This document shows positions 11,502-23,000 of a DNA stretch of 64,000 nucleotides, one piece after another. Positions within the stretch are counted from its first letter, which is position 1. Every line of letters starts with the position of its first letter. The translations under genes and the position numbers were made by a program. The notes below the pieces were generated by a model that made no database searches, was not told the origin of the DNA, and saw only the letters and a list, made by a program, of their open reading frames with translations. The DNA is from Lichina pygmaea (Eukaryota > Ascomycota > Lichinomycetes > Lichinales > Lichinaceae): NCBI GenBank assembly GCA_963422465.1, contig OY730172.1, forward strand, positions 1,302,001 through 1,366,000, given 5' to 3'.

Positions 11502-13136
11502 TTATGCCCCCTCGCTACCAAACTCGGCCGTCCAGTCTTCGCTTCTTCGCAGGTCCTCCGCCGATACCGACCGTCGCGCGTCCTTGACGGCCTTGACAAA
11601 GTCCTTGAGCGTCAGCAACGGCTCGAGAAGCTTTTCCGACTCGACCTCGTTCCACGTCATCTCGACCGCGTCTGGATCGCCGGGCGAACAGGGCGTCAAC
11701 CGTTCTTGACCGTCGAACGTGACCTGTTGTTCGACCTGTCAGATGTGGCTGGCCCGGAAAGAAGCCCTTTACCCCCCGGGGTCGGCAGAGAGACGAAATT
11801 GGGCGCACGTACCTTTTTGTAGTGCGTCGCCGTCTGGATTTTCCGTACGGGCTGCATGAGGGCGTCTTGGACGGCGATGCCAATGTCGTTGCCCGAATAT
11901 CCTTCGCTGAGCTCGGCCAGCATCCTGATGTCACCTGCTTTCAGATCCGACGGTGTGCTGCCGATGCACAGCTCGAATAACCTCATCCGGCCGGCGAGGT
12001 CTGGGAGCGAGATGTGAATGCGTCGTTGAAATCTTCGGCGGATGGCCGCGTCCAGCTGCCATGGGATGTTGGTGGCCCCGAGAATCAGCACGCCCTTGGA
12101 ATCGTGACCCACGCCGTCCATCTGCACCAGCAATTCCGTCTTGATCCGTCTCGACGCCTCCGACTCGCCTTCGCCCCGTGGCCCGCAGAGGGCATCGACC
12201 TCGTCGATGAAGATGATGGAAGGCTTGTTTTCTCGCGCCATGCTGAACAGCTGTTTGACTAGCCTGTCCGCTCACCCGTCAACGTCCATCCAGCATTCAT
12301 GAAGACGAACTACAGACCTTTCGCTCTCGCCCATCCACTTCGACACCAAGTCGCTGCTGCTGACGCTGAAGAAGGTGCTGTTGGCCTCGGTGGCGACCGC
12401 CTTGGCAAGGTAGCTCTTACCGGTCCCTGGCGGACCGTACAGCAATATCCCCTTCCATGGCTGCCGCTTGCCCGTGAACAGATGTGGAAATTTGATCGGG
12501 AGGATGACGGCCTCCTTGAGTGCCTCCTTGGCTCCCTCGAGGCCTGCCACGTCTTCCCACCGAACATTCGGCTTTTCTGAGAGAATTGCGCCGGCCAGGG
12601 CCCCTCGGAGTTTCTTTGATTCGGGGTCCAGCTCGTCATCCTCTTCCAGTCTGTGCATAATCGGGAGGTGAGCTGATGGTCCCTGAAACAGGGGACTCGC
12701 TTGGGCAGCGGATGCGGCGATAACTTACTTTCCCTTCCCTGAGCCGGCCGCGACCTTGCCGTTGGCACCGACGGCACTGGGTTTCTTGCGACTGGGCTTG
12801 TCTTGCTCCTCGAGGTGGGTCTTTAGCTTCTCCGCTCTTGCCATGTACTCGCCGGCCTTGGATCGTATCATCTCCTTGGACCTGGCATTCTTCTCCCCTT
12901 GATCGCATGGGTCAACGAGGGCTCGACCCAGGTTCCATCGTCGACCTACATTTCAAGGCTAGCATGAAGAGTTCCACTGCCCAAGTTAGCGTTCTGCGAC
13001 GACGGCGCAGGCTCATAGATGGCGTACAAGCATTGTAGTATTGCTGATAGGCCTTTTCGTACTCCCCGGCGGTATCATTCTCGATCGCTTTCTTGACAAC
13101 GTCAATGGCACGGCCCAAGAAATCTGTGTTACTCAT
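11502..13136 (-). CDS. vps4: Vps4 AAA ATPase (ESCRT-III disassembly)
   Basis: Vps4 uses ATP to disassemble ESCRT-III filaments on endosomes and at other membrane-scission sites. Six exons (13136-13028, 12976-12950, 12897-12729, 12650-12318, 12263-11813, 11735-11502) join in frame to 440 residues, close to the yeast protein (437). An N-terminal MIT three-helix domain (about 1-80) binds ESCRT-III tails and is followed by a basic linker. The AAA domain has Walker A GPPGTGKS (about 174-181), the pore-loop region [14 protein letters not shown], Walker B IIFIDEVD and the arginine-finger region [14 protein letters not shown]. The C-terminal Vps4 domain ends in [12 protein letters not shown]. Five introns of 51-78 bp are all GT-AG; exon 2 is only 27 nt. 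The sequence looks intact. Confidence 0.95.
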
Positions 13137-13440
13137 GACGATGTTGCAGGCGATCGACTTTTCAAAGTGTAATTGACGGACGAGACGATAGCTCGGGGTA
13201 CTCTGTTGCTGTTTGTTTCAGCAGATGCCTCTTGTTGACTGGTTGTTCATACAACATGCTTCTAGCAAGAGTAGGCGATAGGGCGATGTCACGTGGTTTA
13301 ATACGTTGTTCAATCACGTGATTGTAGGGCTGAGCCCGGCCGTAACGGTACATACGTAAACTTAAACTTACGTACAGTACCTTACAGTAGAGCTCTAGCG
13401 TACGCTCTACAGTGAACAGGCCAGATCCACTATCCACAGA
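13137..13440. promoter_or_regulatory. Shared promoter between vps4 and prefoldin 6
   Basis: The 304-bp gap separates the divergent starts of vps4 (-) and the prefoldin gene (+), so it must hold both promoters. It contains CACGTG-like words (CACGTGG near 13290, CACGTGA near 13315) and TACGTAAACTTAAACTTACGTA, an inverted pair around 13353-13374. Specific factors are not identifiable. Confidence 0.4.
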
Positions 13441-14313
13441 ATGAAGGACTATCAAGTTGAGCTTCAGATGAGATCCGACGACCTGAACAGGCTACAAGAG
13501 GGTCAGCTCCGAACATCCGCCTAGTAGTAGCGGCACTGCGCAGAAGTAACACCAGTGTGCAGAGCTGCGCAGCAACATCCTGGCGAGGCAGCAACTGGAA
13601 TCTCAACAGCAGGAGAACAAGAGCGTCCAAAAGGTGCAAGCAGTCATTACTATTTTGCCCATATGTGTTTCTTAAGTCTGGACGAGCATGCGTGGATTTG
13701 ATGCTGTGGTACTCGAGCTGAACGTCGACAGCTAACGTTCAGCGCAGGAGTTTTCATCCCTCGCCGATGACGCCACGATATTCAAGCTCATCGGGCCTGC
13801 TCTCGTGAAGCAGGATAAGGCTGAAGCGGCACTGGCCGTTGATCGACGACTGGAGTTTATCCAGAAGGAGATGTATGCCTACTCCTCTCCGCCCCTTTGC
13901 GTCATGCTTTCGAAGTATCAATATGCCCTTGGCGGATCCGTGCCTATTATTCACCCCCTAGCTTGGGACGTGAAGGATTCTCAATGACCTGTGTGTGTGT
14001 GTGTGCGTGTGTGGATGTCGTACTGATCCAAGTCATTCAATGCTACAGCGAGAGAATTGAGAAGCAGATCGCGGAGCTGCAGACAAAGAGCGAACAGCAG
14101 AAGGCCGAGGCAAGTCCTGTTTCTGTTCAAAAGCCGTTCGAAGCTATTTCCCCTTGACGATGAAATCCATCTACTGGCGCCTTGTACTAGCTACTATGCA
14201 ACTAACCCTCAGGATACTAATGCTAGATCTTCCAACTGCAAACGCAATTCCAGCAACAACAGCAGCAGCAACAGCCTAAGCAGCAACCGAAACCCATCGC
14301 AGGAACCGCTTGA
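13441..14313 (+). CDS. yke2: Prefoldin subunit 6 (beta-type)
   Basis: This is a subunit of the hexameric prefoldin chaperone that hands nascent actin and tubulin to the CCT chaperonin. Five exons (13441-13501, 13563-13633, 13748-13872, 14049-14109, 14227-14313) give 134 residues. The protein is two coiled-coil helices around a beta hairpin: ELRSNILARQQLESQQQENK, then EFSSLADDATIFKLIGPALV, KQDKAEAALAVDRRLEFIQ, and IEKQIAELQTKSEQQKAE, with a glutamine-rich tail. Introns 1-3 are GT-AG. The last intron (14110-14226) begins GCAAGT after GAG and ends with a perfect TACTAAT branch and TAG, so it is a GC-AG intron. Intron 3 carries a short GT microsatellite. The start ATG is the first in frame. Confidence 0.85.
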
Positions 14314-15473
14314 ATCCCACGCCGAGCAATGTATGAGCCACTAGCATTCTAGTTCATTCTATCCAGTTCCCCAACTCACTGCATCATGTAACTCCTTCCT
14401 CGAGCAGCATTTCTTTACACATACCCGCGCAGTCAAAATCCATGAAACCCCGTTCGATCTGTTCAGCATTCGTTCTCGCTCCTGGATGTCGTGGCGTTTT
14501 GGGGCCGGGGCTGTGAGGTTTTGTACGCAGCAATCATACGGGGGGGACGACAGGACATGGCAGGAAAGGAGAGGACAGGAGAGGATGATCACCGCAGCGT
14601 GACCTACTCTACCCATCAAGTAAACCAACGTACCAGTCAAGCTGAACACACCATGCTCTTAGAGTTACCAGCACAACAGTGACTCGACGCCCTCTTCCAT
14701 CATATCAGAATAAGTATCGGCGAGCCATCTCAGCCTGATGGCGCGCAGCATCAACCTATAATTTCTTTGGGGGATGGCGGCTCTTCCACTGTGCAGTAGC
14801 TCTACAGTACAGTACCTGCACCATAGCTCGAGCCAGATTACAAGCAAACGATGATATGATTCAAATCCAGTCACTTCATTTCAATTCACGGGTTGAATCA
14901 CTCACTTCGTCAAGAAAACAGAGCATAACAAAGCAAAACAACAACAAAACAAAACAAGACCAGAAAAAGAGGCCCAAAAAAAAAAGAAAGGGGGTATCCG
15001 CTGCCTAGCATACGTGTATCATCCTAGGATCAACTGAACAAGGAAATCATGATTGGTTGTTGTTGCTTCTGTTGCTGCTGCTGGTTTTTTTTCTTTCTTT
15101 CTTTGTCGCTCAGGAAGAGAGAGAGAGAGGAGAGAGAGAGAGAGCGGGAGAGAAAGAAAGTGATCAGTTTTGTGCGTGGCATCATCAGACAGAGAGAGAG
15201 CGAGACAGAGTGAGAGAGAGCGAGGAAAGAACGGTATGAGAAGGTGTGCTGGAGGGAGGGAGGGAGGTGAGACACAAGAGGAGAACTGAAGATGGCGAGT
15301 GGTGAATTCGGATGGATTAAACATGGCTCATTCAAGAACAGCAAGAACAGCGAGAACAATGCGTGTGGTAATGGCGATATCAAACCTAAAAAAAGGACGC
15401 CGATGTATGCTTGTCAAGTTCAAAAGAATCGCCATATCTCCCCTCGCTCTCCTGTCATGAAGTACAAATGAAA

Positions 15474-15557
15474 GATGACAGATAACAGATGGCAGATGGT
15501 AGATGACAGATGACAGATAACGAGCAACAGAGAACAGATAACAGATAACAAAGAACA
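15474..15557. repeat. ACAGAT(A/G)-type minisatellite
   Basis: Irregular copies of GACAGATAACAGATG with 6-11 bp periodicity run across about 84 bp. Confidence 0.7.
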
Positions 15558-16248
15558 GGGTATATATATTCATCCAACATGCTGCAGATGGGTCCTTTGG
15601 ACATCTGGCATAATCTCAGAATCGTTCTTCTGCGGTAGGGCCCAAGGAAGATGCCCCTGCCACAAGGCCCAAGGCAGCTTCCCCGCCACAGAGCCGAGAA
15701 CGACAGTTCGGCGCGCTGCGTAGCTGGAGAGGAGATCAAAGACGACCACAGATGGATCTCGTCAAGCCCATCTCGCGTAGATGAGGTGACAAGAACGGTG
15801 AACGTCGTTCTTTCGCTTCTCTTTTCTCCGCCGTGTTTTTTTTTTTGGGTCGTTGGTTCGTCGTCGTTTCAATACATGGAGAGGACGGGAGATTGGAGGT
15901 GAGAAAGGGCTTGGGAAATGTGGAGAAGATGAAGGAGATGGAGCAGATGGAGGATAAGAGAAAGAGATTGGTAGAGGAGAAGAAAAGAAAAGAAGGGGAC
16001 GGGTATCGTAAAAACAAAGAATTACGAAAAAAGGAAGACAGAAATAGAGAGGATAGAAGAACTTCCCCCCCCGGATCACAACCGTGGCTGATGGAGAGAT
16101 GAAAAAGACGAAGAAGAACAGATCAGAAGAGTCGTGCATCGTTTGCGGTGGTGGTATCTTATTGTGTGCTTGAGAAAGAGAACGAAGAGAAACGGAAGAG
16201 GAAAGCAGGAGGAAGGAGAGACACAAAATGAGATGGGAACAGATAAAT

Positions 16249-16260
16249 AGAGATAGAGAT

Positions 16261-16352
<92 letters not shown>
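16249..16352. repeat. GATA/GA microsatellite
   Basis: Four GATA-type units lead into an uninterrupted GA tract of roughly 40 copies. It lies about 100 bp past the stop of the CP2 gene, and its transcript-strand version is a CU tract. Confidence 0.9.
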
Positions 16353-16357
<5 letters not shown>

Positions 16358-16452
16358 GATGATAATGCGTGCGTCGTGCCGCGAAACGACACCGGAGACT
16401 GATGACGCCCACGGGACTCGACAAGAGCGGTATCAAGCCATCAATCAATCAA

Positions 16453-19400
16453 TCAAAAGACCAGTTTGAGCTCGTACGACAGCACGGCTTCGGGCCTCGA
16501 CAGCAGCAGCTCCGACGGAGGGGAAGTGACGCTCGGATGCGCATTTTTGCTGGATCCTGGCGTCGCTGTCGGTGCTGCTGGGGCTGCTATCGCTGGGGCT
16601 GACGCTGGGGCTGACGCTGGCGCTGTCGTGGATGGCACGTCTGCATCTCTCGGCATGCTCACGACAGACATGGGTACGTCGACGTCGACGTCGCCGTCGC
16701 CGTCGCCGTCGACTTGTTCGTCCATGGCGCCGGAATCCCATTGTCTTTTCACGGGGACGGGGTCCTGTGCTTGCACTTGCTGAGCGAGATGTTGGTGATG
16801 ATGGTGGTGGTGGGACTGCTCGGGGTTCTTGTTGGGCACGCCCTCCACTGCGGCAGTCGTGGCGGTCGTGGTGGTGGCGGCAGCGGTGATGGTAGCGGTC
16901 GTCGTCGTCGCTGCAGGACCCTTGAGTGGGATCAATTCCACCAGCATGTCTTGCCCCTCGGGCATCTCCCTGACGACGTCGTCGTCGACGAGCAGCGTGA
17001 TGCCGCTGCGTGTCGTGCGCACGGTGCGCTCGATGCGTTCGGGGTCAAAGCCGAACTTGGCCGCGATGGCGGCGACCAGGTCCGTCGGCGTGCGTCGCGA
17101 CAGGTACACGGCGCGGTAGTAAGGGTCCTGGAAAGGGATCGCGGCCGAGTCGGACGAGGGTCGGACGTAGAAGCAGGCGACTGGAGCTGAAGAGTCAGAT
17201 AGCGACTCGAGTCTAGAGCAGGAGATGAAAAACGTGGAAAGGAATGAATAGAACTTGAATGAACGAGGATCAACGTACCTGGCTTGATCGTCCGTTCAGG
17301 GGGCGGCTGATAAGACGGATCCACTCCCAGCGCTTCGATCCACTCCGAGAGTCCGTCCGATCCCGCTTTGGCTTTCTTGGCCGGCTGGTCGGGCAGACTG
17401 GTCAGCTGCTGCAGGTCCACCGAAGACAGACCGCCGGCGGCGGGCGCAATTGCCTCGAACAGGCCCCAGTCGGCCGGGGTATGTCGCGGCGAGTGCATCT
17501 TCGCTGGCGCGCGGAAGCCGTGGCCGCTGGCGCTCGAGACAGGCGACACGATGCGCGACGATGTCGCCGTCACCGTCGCCGTCGCGTGGGACGTGTCACC
17601 GCTGGCGCGCCTGTCCCACGCCGCTTGTGGCTGCAACTGCGACTGCTGCTGGTGGTCGGCCGACGCGACCCGCGATAGATCGCGGGACTCGCCCGGCAGT
17701 TGCACCGGGTGCAGATCCGGATCGTCCGCCTCCTCGCCGCGCAGATGCAGCACGCTCACCGGGCGTGTGCTCGTGAACATGTCCTGCACCGTCGCGAGCT
17801 TGAGGTGGAGATCCCCTTCGATCGAGCCTCGGCCACCGCCACCGCCGCCGCCGCCGCCCGACGACCCGGCCGACGAGATGGACCAGGTCCGTTTGTGCTT
17901 CGGCACCTTCCCCGGTCGGCCGCTGCCACCTTTGCCAACCGCCGTGACCATCATCGAGCCGGTGCGCTTGCGCTTGCCGAAATCTTGCATGCCGGTCTCG
18001 GCCTGCGCGATCTGCTGCTTGAGCTTGTCGATGGTCTTCTTGACGTGCGCAATGTCGTTGGACAGCTTGCGCTCGGCACCGTGGTCCCGGAACAGCTTGA
18101 CCTTGCAGTAGCACACTTCGATGGTCGCGGGCGACGGTGGAGACGGCGGCGAGGGCAGCGACGGAAGTAGCGGCATCACCTCGGTCTTGGCGCACAGACG
18201 CACCGGGATGCCCTTGACGCCCTTGGAGTGGCTAAAGTCGGTCGAGAGAAAGTTGAAGCGAACGGCGACGCTGCAGTCGGCGTTCGCGGCGTCGGCGGTC
18301 CAGTACACCGAGAATCCGTCGAGCGACGCGTGCTCGAGCTCTGTGCGATGCGACTTTTTGCCCCGACCGCCACCGCTGGCACCAGCGCCGGCCGAGTCGT
18401 CCTCGGCCGACGCCGGCTCGACGTACTCGACCGCCTGAAGCCTCCCTCCGCGCTGATGCGCCTCGTTCGTGCCGCGGCCGTCTTTCCACAGTTGCCAGCA
18501 GGCGGCCGGTCGTCGCCGTTGCTGCTCGTCTTCGAACGAGATCCGGATGACGGTTCGATATCGCGTCGGACCGAGGTGAGACGCCGGCGGAGCGGTGTCC
18601 ACGACGGATACCGAGTACGCTTGGCCCTTGTTCAGGTAGCTGACGGGGATCTCGTCCGCGGTCTTGACCATCGCCGTTGGCGCGTTCAAGGTGACGTGAA
18701 AGCGGAATCTGCAGATGGGACCACGTCAGCGAGAGACGCGCGACGAAGGTAGACGACATCGCCAGGGGCTGGCTCGTACCGTTCCGACGAATGCGCCGGC
18801 AAGGGAGGGGGCGGCGCGGGCATGGGAGCGCCAAAGGTCGACAAGAAGGCCGGCCCCGACGGCGGTTGGTCCTGCATCTCGGTGTCGGCCGACTCGGCCA
18901 CGGCGGCGGCACCGGCGGAAGGCGGCGAGATGTTTCCGGACGCGTCCATGGGCTCGAACGAGGTCGTCGTCCGCGGGTCCGGCTGGGCGTCAAAGAGGTT
19001 GGGCGCGAACGAGCCCGACCCGGCAAAGGCGCGGAAGGTCGAGAACTGGTTCGCGGCGAGCTGGGCCGGCGCGAAGCCCTGGACGCCGCCGATCGAACCG
19101 ACGTTGACGGCGTCGGCGGTGGTGGGAAGCGACAGGGGCGTGCCGATACCCATGGCCATGCCGGGCGTGTGTAGGTCACCGGCGCGGTTGTGATACCAGG
19201 TGTGGGTGCCGCCGGGCGTGGGCGTGTAGTAGCCGGGCGGTTGGTTCGCGAGGGAGGCAAAGGCGAAGGAGTTGGTGTCCATCAGCGAGGGCGTGAAGCG
19301 CCATGGATCCTGGTTCCCTTGCGGGGTCGAATCGTGGTTCTTCATCTCGTCGTGCTCCGGGATGAGGTCCCTGCAGTGCGCGTGCAAATCGACGGTCAGC

Positions 19401-20074
19401 AACGTCTCTCTAGATCTTTGGAGCGTAGGGTGCACGTAGGAATCGCAGAGGCATGACGCGTAGCAAAGGGTGTGGCAACAGAACGGCTGTCTGGGGAAAC
19501 GGAAGAAGGGGAGGGGGAAGATGAGGCGCGAGAGTGCGTTCTCGGGCTGAGAGGGCCGCCAGACCAAGAAAGAGAGAGCACGTCCGTACCCTCGACGTGG
19601 CTTTCTCGTAGCGTCGTGGCCGGCGAGGCCGGCTGTGACAGCGCCGCCGGCGATGCTCGAGCCGCCATTGCGGTTGTCGTTGGGATCGCTCGCTCGGGCG
19701 ACGGAGGCTGGATCTCCATCGATCGTCGGCGCCGTGCTCGAGCAGAGCCCGGGGAATTTCTGCCGGAAGCTGGCGTACAGCTCGTCCGAGGGTTTCTGGG
19801 AGTTTGTCCTGCAGGAGAGAAGGGTTTGGGGCAGTTCGTCAGTTGGCAATCCACCTCAAGGAGACATCTGCTGCTGCTGCTGCTCTTTCTCTTCTTGGCA
19901 GGCACGTCCGGCGCACAGGGCACCATCCCCACTCGAGGGCAGTCTTTAGGGACGCTGCCGCCTGTTTCCTGCCGCTCGACGTCGCGTGCGTTGGCTGGCG
20001 GAGATGTGACGTGGTAGGTCGCGCCGAGCGGGAGAGCGGGGAGATGGAATTGAGGCTCACCGGTTCCGAAACAT
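16453..20074 (-). CDS. CP2/Grainyhead-like transcription factor
   Basis: Fungal CP2 factors are DNA-binding regulators; the Neurospora homologue has been linked to conidial and cell-wall development. Five exons (20074-20061, 19808-19590, 19415-18780, 18708-17279, 17186-16453) give 1010 residues. Exon 1 is only 14 nt and encodes MFRN plus part of an Arg; joined to TNSQKPSDELYASFRQ it restores the usual fungal CP2 start. Family blocks follow: DLHAHCRDLIPEHDEMK, PWRFTPSLMD, ADEIPVSYLNKGQAYSV, RISFEDEQQRRRPAACWQLW, TNEAHQRGGRLQAVEY, RFNFLSTDFSHSKGVKGIPV, KVKLFRDHGAERKLSNDIAH, a short coiled coil, WIEALGVDPSYQPPPER and a C-terminal dimerisation-like block (LLVDDDVVREMPEGQDM). Insertions rich in Gly, Ala and Thr make it longer than usual. 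All introns are GT-AG (71-252 bp). Confidence 0.9.
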
Positions 20075-23000
20075 TGATCGGGTGTGGCTCGGGCGGCGAC
20101 GGACGTTCGCCCTGCCTCGGAGTTCTCGATGCCTTCTCTCGAGGACGTTCGTCCTCGTCGCAGATAGGGTATCGTCGACCAGTCTAGGTGAGTCGCGAAG
20201 ACGCCGTCGTCGTCATGTTAGGATGCGCCTTGCCGCGGAACCGGCACTTTCAACGCTGAGCGTGATGGGAGCCCGTCCACGGCGCGCGCACGGTCGATGT
20301 TGGTCTCAGGCGAGCCAGGACGAGCAGGCGCAGGTCGTTCTCGCCAGACGCGCGCTGCGCCAAGTGCCTCGACAACCCTTCTCTCGGTCGTCGTCGTCGT
20401 CGTGTTATTCGAGGTCCGAGCCGCAGGCCGGACGAGCAAAAGCCTCAACGTCTACCCGATCCGGATGCGGGCCTACTCGTCGACGACGAGCAAGGCCAGA
20501 GGTTTGGTGTCGGTGGGAGTGTGCAGTCGGCAAGAGGACGTTGTCTGAAGCCTGGAGCGACGTCGGCGGCACAGTTCGAATGGAGGACGGTGGGTTGCGC
20601 CTCGTATATATGTCTGTGTCACAAGGAGGGGGGAGCTCGAGGAGAGATATACCTGGCCGACGGGAGGGGGGCCGTTTGTATGGCTGGATCAGAAAGAATG
20701 ACGACGGTGGAGACCGGGAGTACGGTGCACGGAGCCTTGACCGGTGGATGGCCGGTGCGCGCGTGCTCTGCGGAGGGTCAACGAGTGGAAGGGTCAACGG
20801 CGGCGACGGTGGTGAGGAGGACGGCTTTCGATGCAAAGAGATGGATCGTCGTGGGCGAGTACGTACCAACTATCGTAAGAGGGCTGTTGTCCTACCCTTT
20901 TCGGGTTTTCTTTTCTTTTGTATCCTCTTGCCCAACGAGCACCATCGACAGCTTTCTCATGTCGACGAGACAGGTACGGTAGCTCGGCCGTACTTCGTAC
21001 CGACAGCACCACACCATCTGTTCGATCTCCGTCCTTCCCTTTGTCGTCGCCTCTCGCGCCCGCGCCCGCACCCGCGCTCTCGGAGCAGGCGGGACGAGGT
21101 GGGGGGTATCAGGCCTGCGCTCCCGCGGTACATACTCGTACAGTACGTACCGGCGCTGGCTGTAGGGGCGGTACGAGGTACCCCCGGCAGGTAGCGAGAT
21201 ACCTCGCCCCTCCTTGGGCTTGGTACTCGGTCGGCATATCACCGACGCGGGGCCATCCTTGACGCCACAGCTAGCCGACGGACTCTAGGGAATGGATCGG
21301 CGGAGGACGCGCAAGCCACAGGCCTGCACCGCCACAGACGCACGGCGCGCTAGCATCGACCTGGACTAGACCGATTCACCGCTGCCCGGCGGGAGGCTAG
21401 CAGTGGCTAGTGTCGCGGCGCCGGTCGGTCTCATGACTTTGGGATCGACGGCCGGATGGGCCCTGGCCGATGCAGATGTGCTGGTCCGCCTCCGGGCAGG
21501 TGGTGCGCCGAGTGACTCCAACGCGGTTTCGTAGGTTGCGGAACAGGTCACGGGAATGCCACGGCGGGACTGCCAGCGCATTCCGCTCGAGCCTCCATCG
21601 ACCGGGAAGCAGACGTCGTGGCTGGTGCTCCTTCTGGACTCGAGCCGTCGATCGGCTTACGTACGAGTACTTGCCTTATGCGGCGGTGCATCTGTCGTCG
21701 TCGCATGTGGTCGATAGCGCGACGACGGGCATGCACAGCATGGACGACCCTGCCTGTATGCAGGGTCGTCCGAGGCAAAATGCAGATCGAGACTCGACAC
21801 GGATCGGGCACCCCTTTCGACGCCCGAAAATAGCAGTGCCGCGAATAGAGCGAAGATCTGAGCTTCGTTTGACATGCCAGCACAGGGGATGTCAAGATAA
21901 GACGACGGCGACGGGCAACGCTGCCATGCGAATGGCACCGGATCGCTGCTCCGACATTGAACCACCATGCCCGTCTCATTTCCATCGGTCCTCGGCCGTC
22001 CACCCTTTGGTTTTCGGGACGCTGTCTCTCTGCGCGGCGGCCGTCGATGTTGAGATTAAATGCGCGGCTAGTGGATCTAGTGCGTACCTCCCTACCTACG
22101 GAGTTACTCCGTACTGCCGTCGCCGTCTCGCTCCAATCAAAGCAGGCAATTGCGAGCATGCTGCCCTCGCGGACATGATCCAAAAAGAAACGGCGAGACC
22201 GGTCCAGAGCTGTCTCACCACCCAGCAGAAGATATTGCGACTGATGGAGGGATCTGATAATGGTCGAGTGGTGATGAGTCAGTATGCACGATCTAAGCGT
22301 CCTTGGTCAGCAACCGACTCTCGCCTTGCCCGATAAGGCATCGTATCTCTCCCGGTACGAAGTACCACAGCATGCTGGACCGCGCGCCACCTTAACCTTA
22401 AAGGGTTAGGCGTTGCTTAAACGGGCAAAGTGGAGTCGCCGTCGACAAACCTCCTCGCAGGCTCCACTGCCACAGGCGCGTGCTCGCCTATCGCATGGGC
22501 CCCTCGAGCCTGTTTCAACTGAACGACTGCTGTGGCTGATGCGGTGCTGGAGCGGTGGGCCATCGGAAGAACGCCAGGTCGTGGTTCAGCGCCCGATGAT
22601 CAGGCGCCTCGTGGCGCGTTCCCAACGCTGGATCCATTGACCGACGAGGAAGCGGGCGAGCCAACGAACGACCGACACACCCTGTCCAAGTGTGACGCTC
22701 TTGCGCTAGGCGAAGCCTAGAGTGGGCCATTGTCAGAACTGAGATGACCGTTGATGGAGATGGGGGCCGTTGAGAGCCAACGAACCTGGTAGACTGGTTA
22801 GGGGAGCTGAAACGCCCGAGAAGCGCCCGGGATCCGTCCGTTCGCGGGCAGGAGCTGAAGCCCTGAGGATGACACGGCCACGCTCTTACCCCCACCGCGA
22901 GTAAGTACGTACGAGTACGGTAGGGCACCTCAGCCGGACCTGATAACGGGTGATGCTCAGCAACTTGTGACCGGTGAACATCTCACGAGACATGGTCCCC

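Larger units (their letters stand above)
14314..16452. other. Low-complexity intergenic, no gene recognised
   Basis: This 2.1-kb stretch is rich in simple sequence: AAACAAAACAA (14935-14960), GAGA tracts (15118-15230), a CAGATAACA minisatellite (15474-15557) and a long GA microsatellite (16249-16352). Reading frames here translate into Ser/Leu runs and are not genes. Part is likely the 3' UTR of the CP2 gene. Confidence 0.5.

Noticed and set aside
15762-16448. Long Ser/Leu-rich frames through the GA tract
   Set aside because: They are translations of the CT/GA microsatellite.
18232-19260. 342-codon frame overlapping the CP2 gene
   Set aside because: Pro/Arg/Ser low-complexity translation in another frame of the CP2 exons, with no homology signal.
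19855-20060. Longer N-terminal exon of CP2 beginning MSLNSISP
   Set aside because: It would start on GTG, which is actually the donor GTGAGC of the micro-exon intron; the micro-exon restores the family N-terminus.
21470-22336. 288-codon frame in the gene-poor interval
   Set aside because: No ordered domain-like segments, overlapped by equally long frames on the other strand; the composition fits noncoding GC-rich DNA.
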